Shown here: positions 52,198-61,345 of the stretch, piece by piece | Layout of the letters: each line of letters starts with the position of its first letter | How positions within the stretch are numbered: position 1 is the first letter of the stretch | Source: Maribacter flavus | Lineage (GTDB): Bacteria > Bacteroidota > Bacteroidia > Flavobacteriales > Flavobacteriaceae | Assembly (NCBI RefSeq): GCF_008386635.1 | Contig: NZ_VUOE01000002.1 | Location: 124,001-188,000 of the forward strand | Length of the DNA: 64,000 nt | Direction: 5' to 3' | Notes under the pieces: model-generated | The model's input: only the letters and a program-made list of their open reading frames with translations | Databases searched by the model: none | What the model was told of the DNA's origin: nothing | Translations under genes and position numbers: made by a program

Positions 52198-54042
52198 ATG
52201 TGCGGAATTTTAGGATCGGTAAACATACCCTTTTCGGAGGATATCCTCGATTTGATTGCGCATAGGGGGCCGGATGATTTTGGTATTGAAAGGTTCCAAA
52301 TAGGCGAACACGATGTTCATTTTGGACATCGCAGGTTATCCATAGTCGATTTGAGTCCCGCGGGGCATCAGCCCATGGTATCCCCATGCGGAAATTATGT
52401 CCTCATTTTTAACGGTGAGATCTACAATCATCAAGAATTAAGACAACGGTTACCCAAGAATTTGGAATTTAAGGGACATTCAGATAGTGAAACCCTGTTG
52501 TATTATCTAATCAATTTTGGTCAGCAAGGCATTGCTGACCTTAATGGAATATTTGCCTTTGCCTTTGCGGATAAGGCGAAGAAGCGAATGATTTTAGCTC
52601 GGGATCCTTTTGGTGTAAAACCTTTGTATTATTCCCATAGTGAGAACGGACTTGTTTTTTCATCTGAAATTAGACCGATTCAGGCACTCCTGAATGAGAA
52701 TGAATTTGATGGACAGGCACTGGCCAGTTTGTTGAGATTGCGATACAATGCCGCTCCTAGGACACTTTTTAAAAATGTTCAAAAAGTCCCTTCCGGTCAT
52801 AGTATTATTTGGGATATTTCCGATGCCAAAATCACCCATGAATCCCATTTTTATGCTTCCCAATTGCCCAAAACCATAAAAGGCGGTAAAAAGGAATTGG
52901 TGGATGCCTACGGAGATATTGTGGAAGCATCCGTAAAAAGACAATTGTTATCAGATGTTGAAGTTGGGGTATTATTGAGTGGCGGCATAGACAGCGCCAT
53001 GATCGCGGCACTTGCAAAAAAGCACTATACCGGAAAATTGAAGGCGTTTACCATCGGTTTTGAAGGGGAGTTCGAAGAGGACGAAATAGCCGATGCCAAG
53101 GAAACTGCTGAACTTTTGGGCCTTGAACATCACGTGGAGAAGATTTCGTTTCATGATTTTCTCGGCTTGATAAAGGAGTGTTCCCGTATTGTGGAAGAAC
53201 CCTTGGCAACGACTTCCATGATACCCATGTATTACTTGGCCAAGTTGGCTGCGGGGCATGTAAAGGTTGTATTGACAGGTCAAGGTGCCGATGAACCTTT
53301 AGGGGGATATACCCGATACCGTTCGGAAATTATCAGGGAACATTTGCCATCCCCGATAAGGTCCGTATTGAAACCCACATTTCAACTTTTGGGAACCAAG
53401 AACGATCAATTGATCCGTGGGGCCAAGACCATGGAAATTGCCAATGAAATGGAGCGGTTCCTTTCGGTATATGAAATTTTTGACAAAGAGGAGATACAGG
53501 CATTACTTGGTAAAGAAGACAATCTCAGTAAAGAATTGATCGGTCATTTTTATGCTACATTGGACTGTAAATCCCGTAACCATCCGACCGAAAAAATGAT
53601 GGCCCTGGATACCCGTCTCAACCTCTCAGACGACCTTTTGAACTATACGGATAAAATAACGATGAACTTTGCCTTGGAATGTAGGGTTCCCATGCTGGAT
53701 CTGGAATTGGTGCGTTTTATGGAATCACTTCCTTTGGAACGAAAGGTCAATTACCGTGAAGGAAAATTGATACACAAGGCCTATGCTGAAAAATTATTGC
53801 CAAAAAAGATAATCAACAGAAAGAAGAAAGGTTTTCAATCCCCTACCAATAGGTGGTTCAGGGAAGAAATGGAAACTTTAAAAAGGTTATTGTTAGATTC
53901 CTCTTCGGCCTTTTCAAAGGTATTCAACCTATCCTCCGTAACTAAAATTCTACACGATCACGCATCGGGATATAACAAGGAGAAACAAATTTTTCTATTA
54001 CTGAGCATCTATTATTGGTTCGAATCTAATGACACTAACTAA
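52198..54042 (+). CDS. asnB: Glutamine-dependent asparagine synthase-like amidotransferase
   Basis: 614 residues. The N-terminal class II glutaminase domain begins MCGILGS with Cys2 as nucleophile; HRGPDDFG, GHRRLSIVD and IFNGEIYNHQEL complete it. The C-terminal synthase domain has the PP-loop LLSGGIDSAMIA (SGGIDS at 261-266), TIGFEGEFEEDE and GQGADEPLGGYTRY. In EPS loci such enzymes probably amidate a uronic acid or similar acidic sugar rather than making free asparagine; XrtA/PEP-CTERM-type loci carry a very similar one. The next gene overlaps its 3' end by 14 bp. Confidence 0.9.
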   Translation: MCGILGSVNIPFSEDILDLIAHRGPDDFGIERFQIGEHDVHFGHRRLSIVDLSPAGHQPMVSPCGNYVLIFNGEIYNHQELRQRLPKNLEFKGHSDSETLLYYLINFGQQGIADLNGIFAFAFADKAKKRMILARDPFGVKPLYYSHSENGLVFSSEIRPIQALLNENEFDGQALASLLRLRYNAAPRTLFKNVQKVPSGHSIIWDISDAKITHESHFYASQLPKTIKGGKKELVDAYGDIVEASVKRQLLSDVEVGVLLSGGIDSAMIAALAKKHYTGKLKAFTIGFEGEFEEDEIADAKETAELLGLEHHVEKISFHDFLGLIKECSRIVEEPLATTSMIPMYYLAKLAAGHVKVVLTGQGADEPLGGYTRYRSEIIREHLPSPIRSVLKPTFQLLGTKNDQLIRGAKTMEIANEMERFLSVYEIFDKEEIQALLGKEDNLSKELIGHFYATLDCKSRNHPTEKMMALDTRLNLSDDLLNYTDKITMNFALECRVPMLDLELVRFMESLPLERKVNYREGKLIHKAYAEKLLPKKIINRKKKGFQSPTNRWFREEMETLKRLLLDSSSAFSKVFNLSSVTKILHDHASGYNKEKQIFLLLSIYYWFESNDTN

Positions 54043-54751
54043 AAAAAATATGGTTTGGGAAATGTTGAACGGGGTCAAGACCGCCGTTCCCAATTCGCGC
54101 GAGGAACTACTGGACTACGTATTCGAGAACAAGAATATCCTGGTAGCCGTAAATGCGGAAAAAATCCATCATGCCACGGAACTTTCAAAAGAAATTATCA
54201 ACAGAAACGTTGGCTATCCAGATGGCGTAGGGGCCGTTTGGGCCCTCAACAGGAAGGGACATAAAAAGGCGCAAAAGATTCCTGGGTGCGAGCTCTGGTT
54301 GGATATTGTGGCCAAATACCATGACAGCAAGAGTTTTTTTCTCATGGGTGGGGAAGATACGGTTATCAACAAAACGGTGGAGCTTTTAAAGACACGGTAT
54401 CCCAATATGAACCTAGTGGGATACCGTAACGGTTTTCTAAAAGATCAAAAAGAAAAGGAAGACCTATTGGAAGAGATTGCTTTAAAACGCCCCGATGTGG
54501 TCTTTGTGGCCATGGGCAGCCCCAGACAGGAGCTTTTGATGGAAGAGATGGCGAAGCTACATGCTGCCGTCTATCAAGGACTAGGCGGAAGTTTTGATGT
54601 TTTTACCGGCAAAGTTCACAGGGCACCGGAATGGTGGATCAAAAATGGCCTCGAGGGTGTTTACAGGACCATGAAAGAACCCAAGAAGCGTGTAATGAGA
54701 GATATTAGGGTATTGCCCTTTTTTATGAATTTAATATTGAACAGGCTATGA
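54029..54751 (+). CDS. WecG/TagA/CpsF family glycosyltransferase
   Basis: 240-residue GT26 enzyme. Conserved parts: VAVNAEKIHHATE (Asn), NRNVGYPDGVGAVWALNRKG (catalytic Asp), FFLMGGEDT, and VFVAMGSPRQELLME followed by GLGGSFDVFTGKVHRAPEWW. In known systems this family moves ManNAc or ManNAcA to a lipid-linked GlcNAc. That fits the WecB epimerase later in the locus, which would make UDP-ManNAc. The gene overlaps asnB by 14 bp and the first FemAB-like gene by 4 bp. Confidence 0.93.
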   Translation: MTLTKKNMVWEMLNGVKTAVPNSREELLDYVFENKNILVAVNAEKIHHATELSKEIINRNVGYPDGVGAVWALNRKGHKKAQKIPGCELWLDIVAKYHDSKSFFLMGGEDTVINKTVELLKTRYPNMNLVGYRNGFLKDQKEKEDLLEEIALKRPDVVFVAMGSPRQELLMEEMAKLHAAVYQGLGGSFDVFTGKVHRAPEWWIKNGLEGVYRTMKEPKKRVMRDIRVLPFFMNLILNRL

Positions 54752-55725
54752 TACATCTCGCAAAAGCATCCGATTTTAAAGCTTGGAACGGTTTCCTCGA
54801 GGAGGAGAAGGAACGACAGCTTGTTACCATTGCCCACAACCCTTCCTTGGGACGCATTTTAGCCAAGACCTTTGGTTACAAGGAAGAGAATATGTTTATC
54901 ATGAAGGATGACCAGATCATTGGTGTCCTTCCCGCTGTAAAGGTGGGTAAAAAACTGGTATCCATGCCCCATTTTTCATATGGTGGTCCTATTTTTTGTT
55001 CCAAGTCCAAGGAAAATCTGGAAGTTTCCAACCTTTTGAACGAAACCAGTTTTGAAGTAAGGGGGCTACAGAAAGTGACGGATAATTTTTATGCCAATAA
55101 GATCTTGTCCAAGGTAAAACTCAAGAATTGTCCGGAAGAACAGTTTATGAACATATCCTCATCGGCCCGAAGAAAGATACGACAAGCGAGAAAGAGAAAT
55201 TTTCAAACGAAGCATGGAGGCTTGGAGCTGCTGGACGATTTCTATAAAATATATTCAAAAAGAATGTTCCAAAAAGGTTCGCCTCCATTGGGGAAGGATT
55301 TTTTTAGGAACCTCTTGTCGGATTATGAACATGGCAAGGCCCAAATTTCCGCAATATATTCCAATGGGAATGTTGCGGCTGCCGGACTAACGCTATGTTA
55401 TAAGGATTTTAATGAACTATGCTGGGTAAGTTCAGACAAAAAGTATGACAAGTATAATGTAAACTCTTTGTTATACTGGAATATCATTAAGGACTCCATT
55501 GCAAATGGTTACTGTTATTTTTCCATGGGAAGGTCCACGGTCAATAGTACCAACCATAGATTTAAAAAACAATGGAACCCCATAGAATTGCCACTCTTTT
55601 TTAACCACTCCCATTCCGTAGGAAAGTCAATTAAGGAATTCACGTTTTTAACGAAGCTCTGGAAGCTCCAGCCATTTAAAACATCCGTTCTTTTTGGGAA
55701 ATACATCTCCAAATATGTGTATTGA
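54748..55725 (+). CDS. FemAB-like GNAT-fold acyltransferase A
   Basis: 325 residues with two GNAT-like halves as in FemA/B/X and BioF2-type acyltransferases. N-terminal half: VTIAHNPSLGRILAKTFGY and KKLVSMPHFSYGGPIF; C-terminal half: FYKIYSKRMFQKGSPPLGKDFF, AAGLTLCYKDFNELCWVSS and FSMGRSTVNSTNHRFKKQWNP. FemAB enzymes add amino acids from aminoacyl-tRNA in peptidoglycan; relatives in EPS loci of the XrtA/PEP-CTERM type are thought to modify the polysaccharide or its partner. Start overlaps the previous stop (ATGA). Paralogous to the following gene. Confidence 0.82.
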   Translation: MIHLAKASDFKAWNGFLEEEKERQLVTIAHNPSLGRILAKTFGYKEENMFIMKDDQIIGVLPAVKVGKKLVSMPHFSYGGPIFCSKSKENLEVSNLLNETSFEVRGLQKVTDNFYANKILSKVKLKNCPEEQFMNISSSARRKIRQARKRNFQTKHGGLELLDDFYKIYSKRMFQKGSPPLGKDFFRNLLSDYEHGKAQISAIYSNGNVAAAGLTLCYKDFNELCWVSSDKKYDKYNVNSLLYWNIIKDSIANGYCYFSMGRSTVNSTNHRFKKQWNPIELPLFFNHSHSVGKSIKEFTFLTKLWKLQPFKTSVLFGKYISKYVY

Positions 55726-55731
55726 CAGCGA

Positions 55732-56760
55732 ATGGAAACCAAAAAAAATAAAATGACCAATAACCCTAATGATACAGTTCATCAACGTGCTGTTTTGGAG
55801 TTGTGCCAGGATACAAACGTTTGGAATTCCTTTTTGGAACATGAAAAGGAACACCAAATGGTAACCATTGCGCATAACCCATCCTTGGGCGAAATATTGG
55901 AGAAAAGCTTTGGGTATAAGTCCTTTAACTATGCAGTAAAGGAACATGGTGAGGTGATAGGGCTTTTTCCAACCGTTCAAATAGGGAGGAAATTGGTTTC
56001 AATGCCCCATTTTTCCTATGGAGGCCCATTCTTAAAACATACTGTTAAAAGGAAGTATAAAGTATCCGAGATGCTCCCTACCAAAAAGTTCGAGGTTCGA
56101 TCTTTTGAAAAATTGACGGGGGAGGTATTCGATAAAAAAATCAGCTGTGTCGTACCACTACAACCTACGGTCAAGGAACAGATAATGACCTTCAAATCCA
56201 AACTGCGCCAAAAGCTTCGGAAGGCCTCAAATCTGGATTTTTCGGTCAGGGTAGGCGGCTTGGAACTGTTGGATGATTTTTATGATTTGTACAGTAAAAA
56301 GATGTTGAAATTTGGGTCTCCTACCATAGGTAAGATTTTTTACAAAAACCTCTTGGAATACTATCAATTTGGTGAGGCGGGCATTACCGTAATTAACGAG
56401 GGTGACAAAGTGATTGCTGCCGGATTTTCCTTGTCCTACCTGAATTTTAATGAAATCTGCTGGTCTGCCACGGATTGTGCCTATGACAAACACAATCTAC
56501 ATGCCCTGATCTGTTGGGAAATGATGAAAAACTCCATCGGAAAGTATGACTACTTCTCTTTTGGTAGGTCTACGAAAGAGAGCAACAACCATCGGTTTAA
56601 AAAACAGTGGAACCCCTTGGAGCTTCCCATTTATTATAATTATTCGGAGCCTGTGGGAGCATCTCTGAAGGAAATGACATTTCTAACAAAAATCTGGAAA
56701 TTACAGCCTTTAAAATCTTCGGTATTTTTTGGGCACTATATTTCAAAATACGTTTACTAG
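55732..56760 (+). CDS. FemAB-like GNAT-fold acyltransferase B
   Basis: 342 residues, a clear paralogue of the gene just upstream. It shares VTIAHNPSLGEILEKSFGYK, KLVSMPHFSYGGP, GGLELLDDFYDLYSKKMLKFG and FSFGRSTKESNNHRFKKQWNP, and the identical C-terminal pattern TFLTKIWKLQPLKSSVFFG. It has about 16 extra N-terminal residues. The tandem pair follows 6 bp apart, with the deacetylase gene starting directly after the stop. Two copies could add two different acyl groups. Confidence 0.82.
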   Translation: METKKNKMTNNPNDTVHQRAVLELCQDTNVWNSFLEHEKEHQMVTIAHNPSLGEILEKSFGYKSFNYAVKEHGEVIGLFPTVQIGRKLVSMPHFSYGGPFLKHTVKRKYKVSEMLPTKKFEVRSFEKLTGEVFDKKISCVVPLQPTVKEQIMTFKSKLRQKLRKASNLDFSVRVGGLELLDDFYDLYSKKMLKFGSPTIGKIFYKNLLEYYQFGEAGITVINEGDKVIAAGFSLSYLNFNEICWSATDCAYDKHNLHALICWEMMKNSIGKYDYFSFGRSTKESNNHRFKKQWNPLELPIYYNYSEPVGASLKEMTFLTKIWKLQPLKSSVFFGHYISKYVY

Positions 56761-57654
56761 ATGAATATTCTGACTTTTGACATTGAAGAGTGGTATCATA
56801 TTTTGGACAATCCGTATACAAAAACCCCTAAGGAATGGGCCAATTTTGAAACGCGGATCCATCAAAATATGGAAACCATCCATGATATATTACATACGGG
56901 AAACCTGAGCGCAACATTTTTTGTTGTGGGTTGGATAGCAGAAAAATTCCCTGAGGTGGTGCGTGAAATTGCCTCAAAGGGATATGAAATTGGTAGTCAT
57001 ACCCATTTACATCAATTGGCCTACGAACAGGATAGAAAGACTTTTAAAAAGGACGTAGAAAAATCCATAAAGACTCTGGAGGATTGTACCGGGAAAAAAG
57101 TCCGCGCATTCAGGGCTCCCGGTTTTTCCATTACTGAAAGCAATAAGTGGGCATTTGAGGTTTTATATGAATTGGGTATCACGGTCGATTCCTCCGTGTT
57201 TGCTGCCAAGAGAGGTCATGGTGGACTATCCGAATACGGGACAAGTAAACCTTCCCTACTTAGATACAACGGTGTGGAGCTAAAGGAATTCCCTATTAAT
57301 ACGCACCCTGTAATGGGTCGGCAACTTATCTTTTCGGGTGGAGGATATTTTAGGTTATTTCCATATCCGTTTATCAAGCAATTCAGTAAAAATTCGGATT
57401 ACATAATGACCTATTTCCACCCAAGGGATTTTGATCATGGACAGCCCATTCTACAGGGTCTTTCTCCATTCAGAAAATTCAAGTCGTATGTCGGCCTTAA
57501 AAATTGCAAGTCAAAATTGGAGCGATGGATCCAGGACTTTGAATTTGTGGACCTGGATACCGCGATAAGGCAAATAGATTGGGCCAAGGTAGCCACTGTG
57601 GAATTGGAAGCGGCGGAACAAGAGTGCGTCTCCCTTTTGTCAACAAGGGCCTAA
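56761..57654 (+). CDS. Polysaccharide deacetylase with DUF3473-type tail (XrtA-locus type)
   Basis: 297-residue NodB-fold deacetylase of the type linked to exosortase/EPS loci. NodB motifs: LTFDIEEWYH (metal Asp; the DIEEWYH form is typical of this subgroup), IGSHTHLHQLAYEQ (His-x-x-x-His metal motif), FRAPGFSITESN (Arg-Pro-Gly), and YFHPRDFDHGQP in the C-terminal DUF3473-like part. It is cytoplasmic or membrane-associated, with no signal peptide. The start codon follows directly on the previous stop. Confidence 0.9.
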   Translation: MNILTFDIEEWYHILDNPYTKTPKEWANFETRIHQNMETIHDILHTGNLSATFFVVGWIAEKFPEVVREIASKGYEIGSHTHLHQLAYEQDRKTFKKDVEKSIKTLEDCTGKKVRAFRAPGFSITESNKWAFEVLYELGITVDSSVFAAKRGHGGLSEYGTSKPSLLRYNGVELKEFPINTHPVMGRQLIFSGGGYFRLFPYPFIKQFSKNSDYIMTYFHPRDFDHGQPILQGLSPFRKFKSYVGLKNCKSKLERWIQDFEFVDLDTAIRQIDWAKVATVELEAAEQECVSLLSTRA

Positions 57655-57686
57655 AAAAGACTATATCCAACCGAAGAAATTTGAAG

Positions 57687-58784
57687 ATGAAAAAAATAAC
57701 CATTATTGCAGGTGCAAGACCCAACTTCATGAAAATTGCACCAATTATTCACGCATTGAAGGAGGCCCAGGACAAAGGCATAAAAATTGATTATAGGCTG
57801 ATTCACACCGGTCAACACTATGACGAGAAAATGTCCGGTAGTTTTTTTGAGCAACTTCAAATTCCGGAACCCCACGTAAACCTTGCTGCTGGTGGAGGTA
57901 CGCAAGCGGAACAGACGGCAGCGATCATGCTCAAGTTTGAAAAGGAACTCTTGGAAAACCCCGCGAATTTGGTCTTGGTTGTAGGCGATGTCACCTCTAC
58001 CATGGCCTGTGCAATAGTAGCCCAAAAACTCCATACAAAAGTGGCCCATGTAGAGGCCGGAATACGATCAAATGATTGGAGTATGCCCGAGGAAATCAAC
58101 AGGCTTTTGACCGATGCCATCACCAATTACTATTTTACCACTTCAGAATTGGCGAACCAAAACCTTTTGGCAAGTGGGGCAAATCCTGAAACAATTTTCT
58201 ATGTAGGTAATACAATGATCGATACGCTTTTAAAGCAGCGCCCCCGTTTTAGAAAACCGGCTTTTTGGGACGAGCTTGGATTGCAGGATAAAAGTTACAT
58301 GGTCATGACCTTACATAGACCGGCCAATGTAGACGAGGAAGCGAATTTGAAGACCCTCATCGATGAGATCATTCTGCATTCTGCACCCTATGATTTGGTA
58401 TTTCCCGTACATCCTAGAACGGCGAAAGTTTTGGAAAGACTTAAAATTGCTGACAAACGCCTTCATTTGGTGGAACCTATGGGATATTTGGAATTCAATT
58501 ACCTGGTAGAACGCGCCATGGCCGTTGTTACGGATTCCGGTGGTATTACCGAGGAAACCACCGTGATGGGTATTCCTTGTATGACCCTTAGGGACAATAC
58601 GGAACGACCTGAAACGATTACCATTGGAACCAACGAACTTTTGGGTACTGATCCAAAGGCCATTAGGCCCGCCATGGAAAAATTGCTATCCGGGAATTGG
58701 AAGGTGGGTAGTATTCCACCGCTTTGGGATGGCGCCACGGCCCCCCGTATTATCGAAAATATATTGGGATTGAACGAATTATAA
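57687..58784 (+). CDS. wecB: UDP-N-acetylglucosamine 2-epimerase (non-hydrolysing)
   Basis: 365 residues from the ATG at 57687; an in-frame start at 57579 would overlap the previous gene and adds residues not found in the family. It interconverts UDP-GlcNAc and UDP-ManNAc. Motifs: IIAGARPNFMKIAPI, IHTGQHYDEKMSG, VVGDVTSTMACAIVA, KVAHVEAGIRSNDWSMPEE, and the C-terminal VTDSGGITEETTVMGIPC. With the WecG-type transferase it implies a ManNAc-type sugar in the repeat. No WecC dehydrogenase (to ManNAcA) is present in the window. Confidence 0.95.
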   Translation: MKKITIIAGARPNFMKIAPIIHALKEAQDKGIKIDYRLIHTGQHYDEKMSGSFFEQLQIPEPHVNLAAGGGTQAEQTAAIMLKFEKELLENPANLVLVVGDVTSTMACAIVAQKLHTKVAHVEAGIRSNDWSMPEEINRLLTDAITNYYFTTSELANQNLLASGANPETIFYVGNTMIDTLLKQRPRFRKPAFWDELGLQDKSYMVMTLHRPANVDEEANLKTLIDEIILHSAPYDLVFPVHPRTAKVLERLKIADKRLHLVEPMGYLEFNYLVERAMAVVTDSGGITEETTVMGIPCMTLRDNTERPETITIGTNELLGTDPKAIRPAMEKLLSGNWKVGSIPPLWDGATAPRIIENILGLNEL

Positions 58785-58949
58785 TTAGACGGCAGGCAAT
58801 TATCCGTAGCTTCGTCCGTTGAAGCCTGCAAAAAATTACTAAAATTCTGCGGTTCAATATAATCAAACAGTATCCTAAAATAGAGGTATGCAGCGTTTAT
58901 TGGAGTTCTGTTTTTTCATTAAGTGTATCTAAAAGATTGCACGTACATT

Positions 58950-61265
58950 ATGAGTGAAAGGCCATATATCTTAGATTTTAAGGAGGAGGACGAAACCGTT
59001 TCCATCCAAGACATACTTTTGAAATACACTCGGTTTTGGCCATGGTTCTTGGTTAGTTGTGCCATTTTTTTAGTGCTGGGGCACTACTATAGTAAATATG
59101 CACCTAAGACCTTTTATACAGAGGCCAAGATCAAAATTTTGGATGATGCCAAGGAACCCAAAATCATACCCAATGATAGGGTCGTAAACAACCCAAACCT
59201 TGGGTTGAACCTGGAAAACCATATAGAGGTTTTAAGATCTTACCGACTTTTAGGTGAGGTTGTGGACGAATTGGGACTGGATATTGATTATTACCAGTCC
59301 AACAACTTGGTGTTTTCCCAAATTTGGACGGCTCCTTTCGTTTTGCAAAAGCTTATGGATGATGAGGAAATCTCCAATCCATTGATCTACGAAATAGAAA
59401 TGACATCCGCAGGATTCAATATTACGGATTCCGATGGTAACTTCTACCTTGTTTCTTATGAGGAAGAACGTGACCGGGAATTTAAATTGCCCTTTCGGAT
59501 CATTTTGGGAGATATTGACCATGTAAATAGCCATAAAGATATTGTATACCGAGCAGTGCTACGTTCAAAAAGACAGGCCACCATGTTATTGTCAGAGGCA
59601 TTGAAAATTGGAACATCTGAAAAACAAAGCGATGTAATAACACTTTCCATGAAAGGCAACAGTACGCAACGTACAGAAGCAATTTTGGATGCCATCGTTT
59701 ACAAATTCGATAGCAACAGTTTGGAGGACAAACAACTTGTGGCCCAACACACATTATCCCTTATTGACCAACGATTCAAGGATTTGTCCACGGAATTGGA
59801 TTCCATCGAATTGAGCAAGGAGGACTTTAAGAAATTGGAAGACCTTTCCTATATACAGGCCGATGCCAACGCGAGCTTGAGTAAGAGGACGATTAGTGAG
59901 AGTGAGGTATTACGATTAGAAACACAACTATCTTTGATTGGCATTTTAAAGAAGTCGTTGTACTCAGATGAGGCCTACGGCCTTTTGGCGGCGGATATAG
60001 GTCTAGCGAACCAGGCTTTGAACACTATGGTCCAGGATTATAACGAGTTGGCCAGGGAACGCCAAAAATTAATGCTTTCCGTAGGCAAGGACCACCCGAA
60101 CCTCAAAAACCTTTCGGAGCGATTGGATTTTGCCAGGGATAACATCCTTAAGACAGTTGGGGTTTACGAGGCACAGATGAGAACTTCCTTGCGCACCTAC
60201 AATGAGGAAAAGAGTAGGGCCGGTTCTGAATTTTCACAAATACCGGAACAGGAGCGAATTCTTCGATCTATTGAAAGACAGCAGAATATCAAGGAAAACC
60301 TTTATTTATTGCTCTTGCGAAAGCGGGAGGAAGCGGCCATTGACTATGCGGCACCCGCCTCATCGATCAAAGTAATCGACTACAGTGTTAGTGGACTTAA
60401 ACCCGTTTGGCCCAAAAAAGTGTTGGTGTATCCAGTTTCACTGCTATTGGGTTTCATTTTGCCCTTTACCTTCATATTTTTCAAATCTTCCATGGATACC
60501 AAAGTCCAAGGTAGGGAGGAAATCGAAAAAATCAATCCGGAGATACCCACATTGATAGAGATTCCCTTTTTTAAGTACAAAAAGAATATGCACGGATTCC
60601 AAGAGGGCTCTGCATTGGCGGAATCGTACCGAATCTTAAGCACCAATACAGATTACCTAGTCCCCAAAAAGGAAGGTGGAAAAGTCGTTTTTGTGACTTC
60701 CGCGATCAAGGAAGAAGGTAAGACCATGACCGCCCTTAACTTATCGTTGGCCTATGCCAGTTTGGGAAAAAGGGTTCTATTGGTTGGGGCGGATCTCCGC
60801 AATCCAAAGTTGCACAGTTATATGGATTTGGATAGGAATTCACCTGGGCTTTCGGATTATTTAAAAAATGCTTGGTTTGATTTTCAGGATGGTATCCAAT
60901 TCGGTTTTAAGAAAAACTTTAATCACCACGTTTACCTAAGTGGGTTTATTCCAGAAAGTGCCCCTGCGCTACTTTCCAATAAGCGTTTTGCTGAATTTTT
61001 AGAGGAAGCCAAAAGAAGTTACGATTATGTTGTAATGGATACCGCACCTACAATGTTGGTTACGGATACCTTCCTTATTTCGGACCTTGCAGATGTCACC
61101 TTATTTGTGTTGCGTTCAGGTATGACGGACAAAAACCTATTGCAATTTTCAAAGGAATTGCACAAAAACAAAAAGCTAAAAAATATGGCCTATGTAGTGA
61201 ACGCCGTGGGTAACCTCAAGCATAGGAAGTACAATTATGGCTATGCGTATGGCTATAATGGCTAA
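58950..61265 (+). CDS. wzc: Wzc-type polysaccharide co-polymerase/tyrosine kinase
   Basis: 771 residues from the ATG at 58950 (a GTG at 58923 is in frame). Order: N-terminal transmembrane helix FWPWFLVSCAIFLVLGHYYS, Wzz periplasmic domain with long coiled coil (about 260-450), second transmembrane helix VLVYPVSLLLGFILPFTFIF, then the BY-kinase domain: Walker A VTSAIKEEGKTMTALN (Lys591), Walker A' LVGADLRNPKL, Walker B YVVMDTAP. The tail is a tyrosine cluster, YNYGYAYGYNG, for autophosphorylation. It controls chain length and export with an outer-membrane Wza, which is not seen in this window. It follows a 165-bp gap, so it may have its own promoter. Confidence 0.95.
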   Translation: MSERPYILDFKEEDETVSIQDILLKYTRFWPWFLVSCAIFLVLGHYYSKYAPKTFYTEAKIKILDDAKEPKIIPNDRVVNNPNLGLNLENHIEVLRSYRLLGEVVDELGLDIDYYQSNNLVFSQIWTAPFVLQKLMDDEEISNPLIYEIEMTSAGFNITDSDGNFYLVSYEEERDREFKLPFRIILGDIDHVNSHKDIVYRAVLRSKRQATMLLSEALKIGTSEKQSDVITLSMKGNSTQRTEAILDAIVYKFDSNSLEDKQLVAQHTLSLIDQRFKDLSTELDSIELSKEDFKKLEDLSYIQADANASLSKRTISESEVLRLETQLSLIGILKKSLYSDEAYGLLAADIGLANQALNTMVQDYNELARERQKLMLSVGKDHPNLKNLSERLDFARDNILKTVGVYEAQMRTSLRTYNEEKSRAGSEFSQIPEQERILRSIERQQNIKENLYLLLLRKREEAAIDYAAPASSIKVIDYSVSGLKPVWPKKVLVYPVSLLLGFILPFTFIFFKSSMDTKVQGREEIEKINPEIPTLIEIPFFKYKKNMHGFQEGSALAESYRILSTNTDYLVPKKEGGKVVFVTSAIKEEGKTMTALNLSLAYASLGKRVLLVGADLRNPKLHSYMDLDRNSPGLSDYLKNAWFDFQDGIQFGFKKNFNHHVYLSGFIPESAPALLSNKRFAEFLEEAKRSYDYVVMDTAPTMLVTDTFLISDLADVTLFVLRSGMTDKNLLQFSKELHKNKKLKNMAYVVNAVGNLKHRKYNYGYAYGYNG

Positions 61266-61345
61266 TTGCCTTCTTCAACAGTGATAGGTGTAATTCAAGG
61301 AGTTTGCCTAGGCAGATATAACCCTTTTTTAAATAAGGAACTTTG

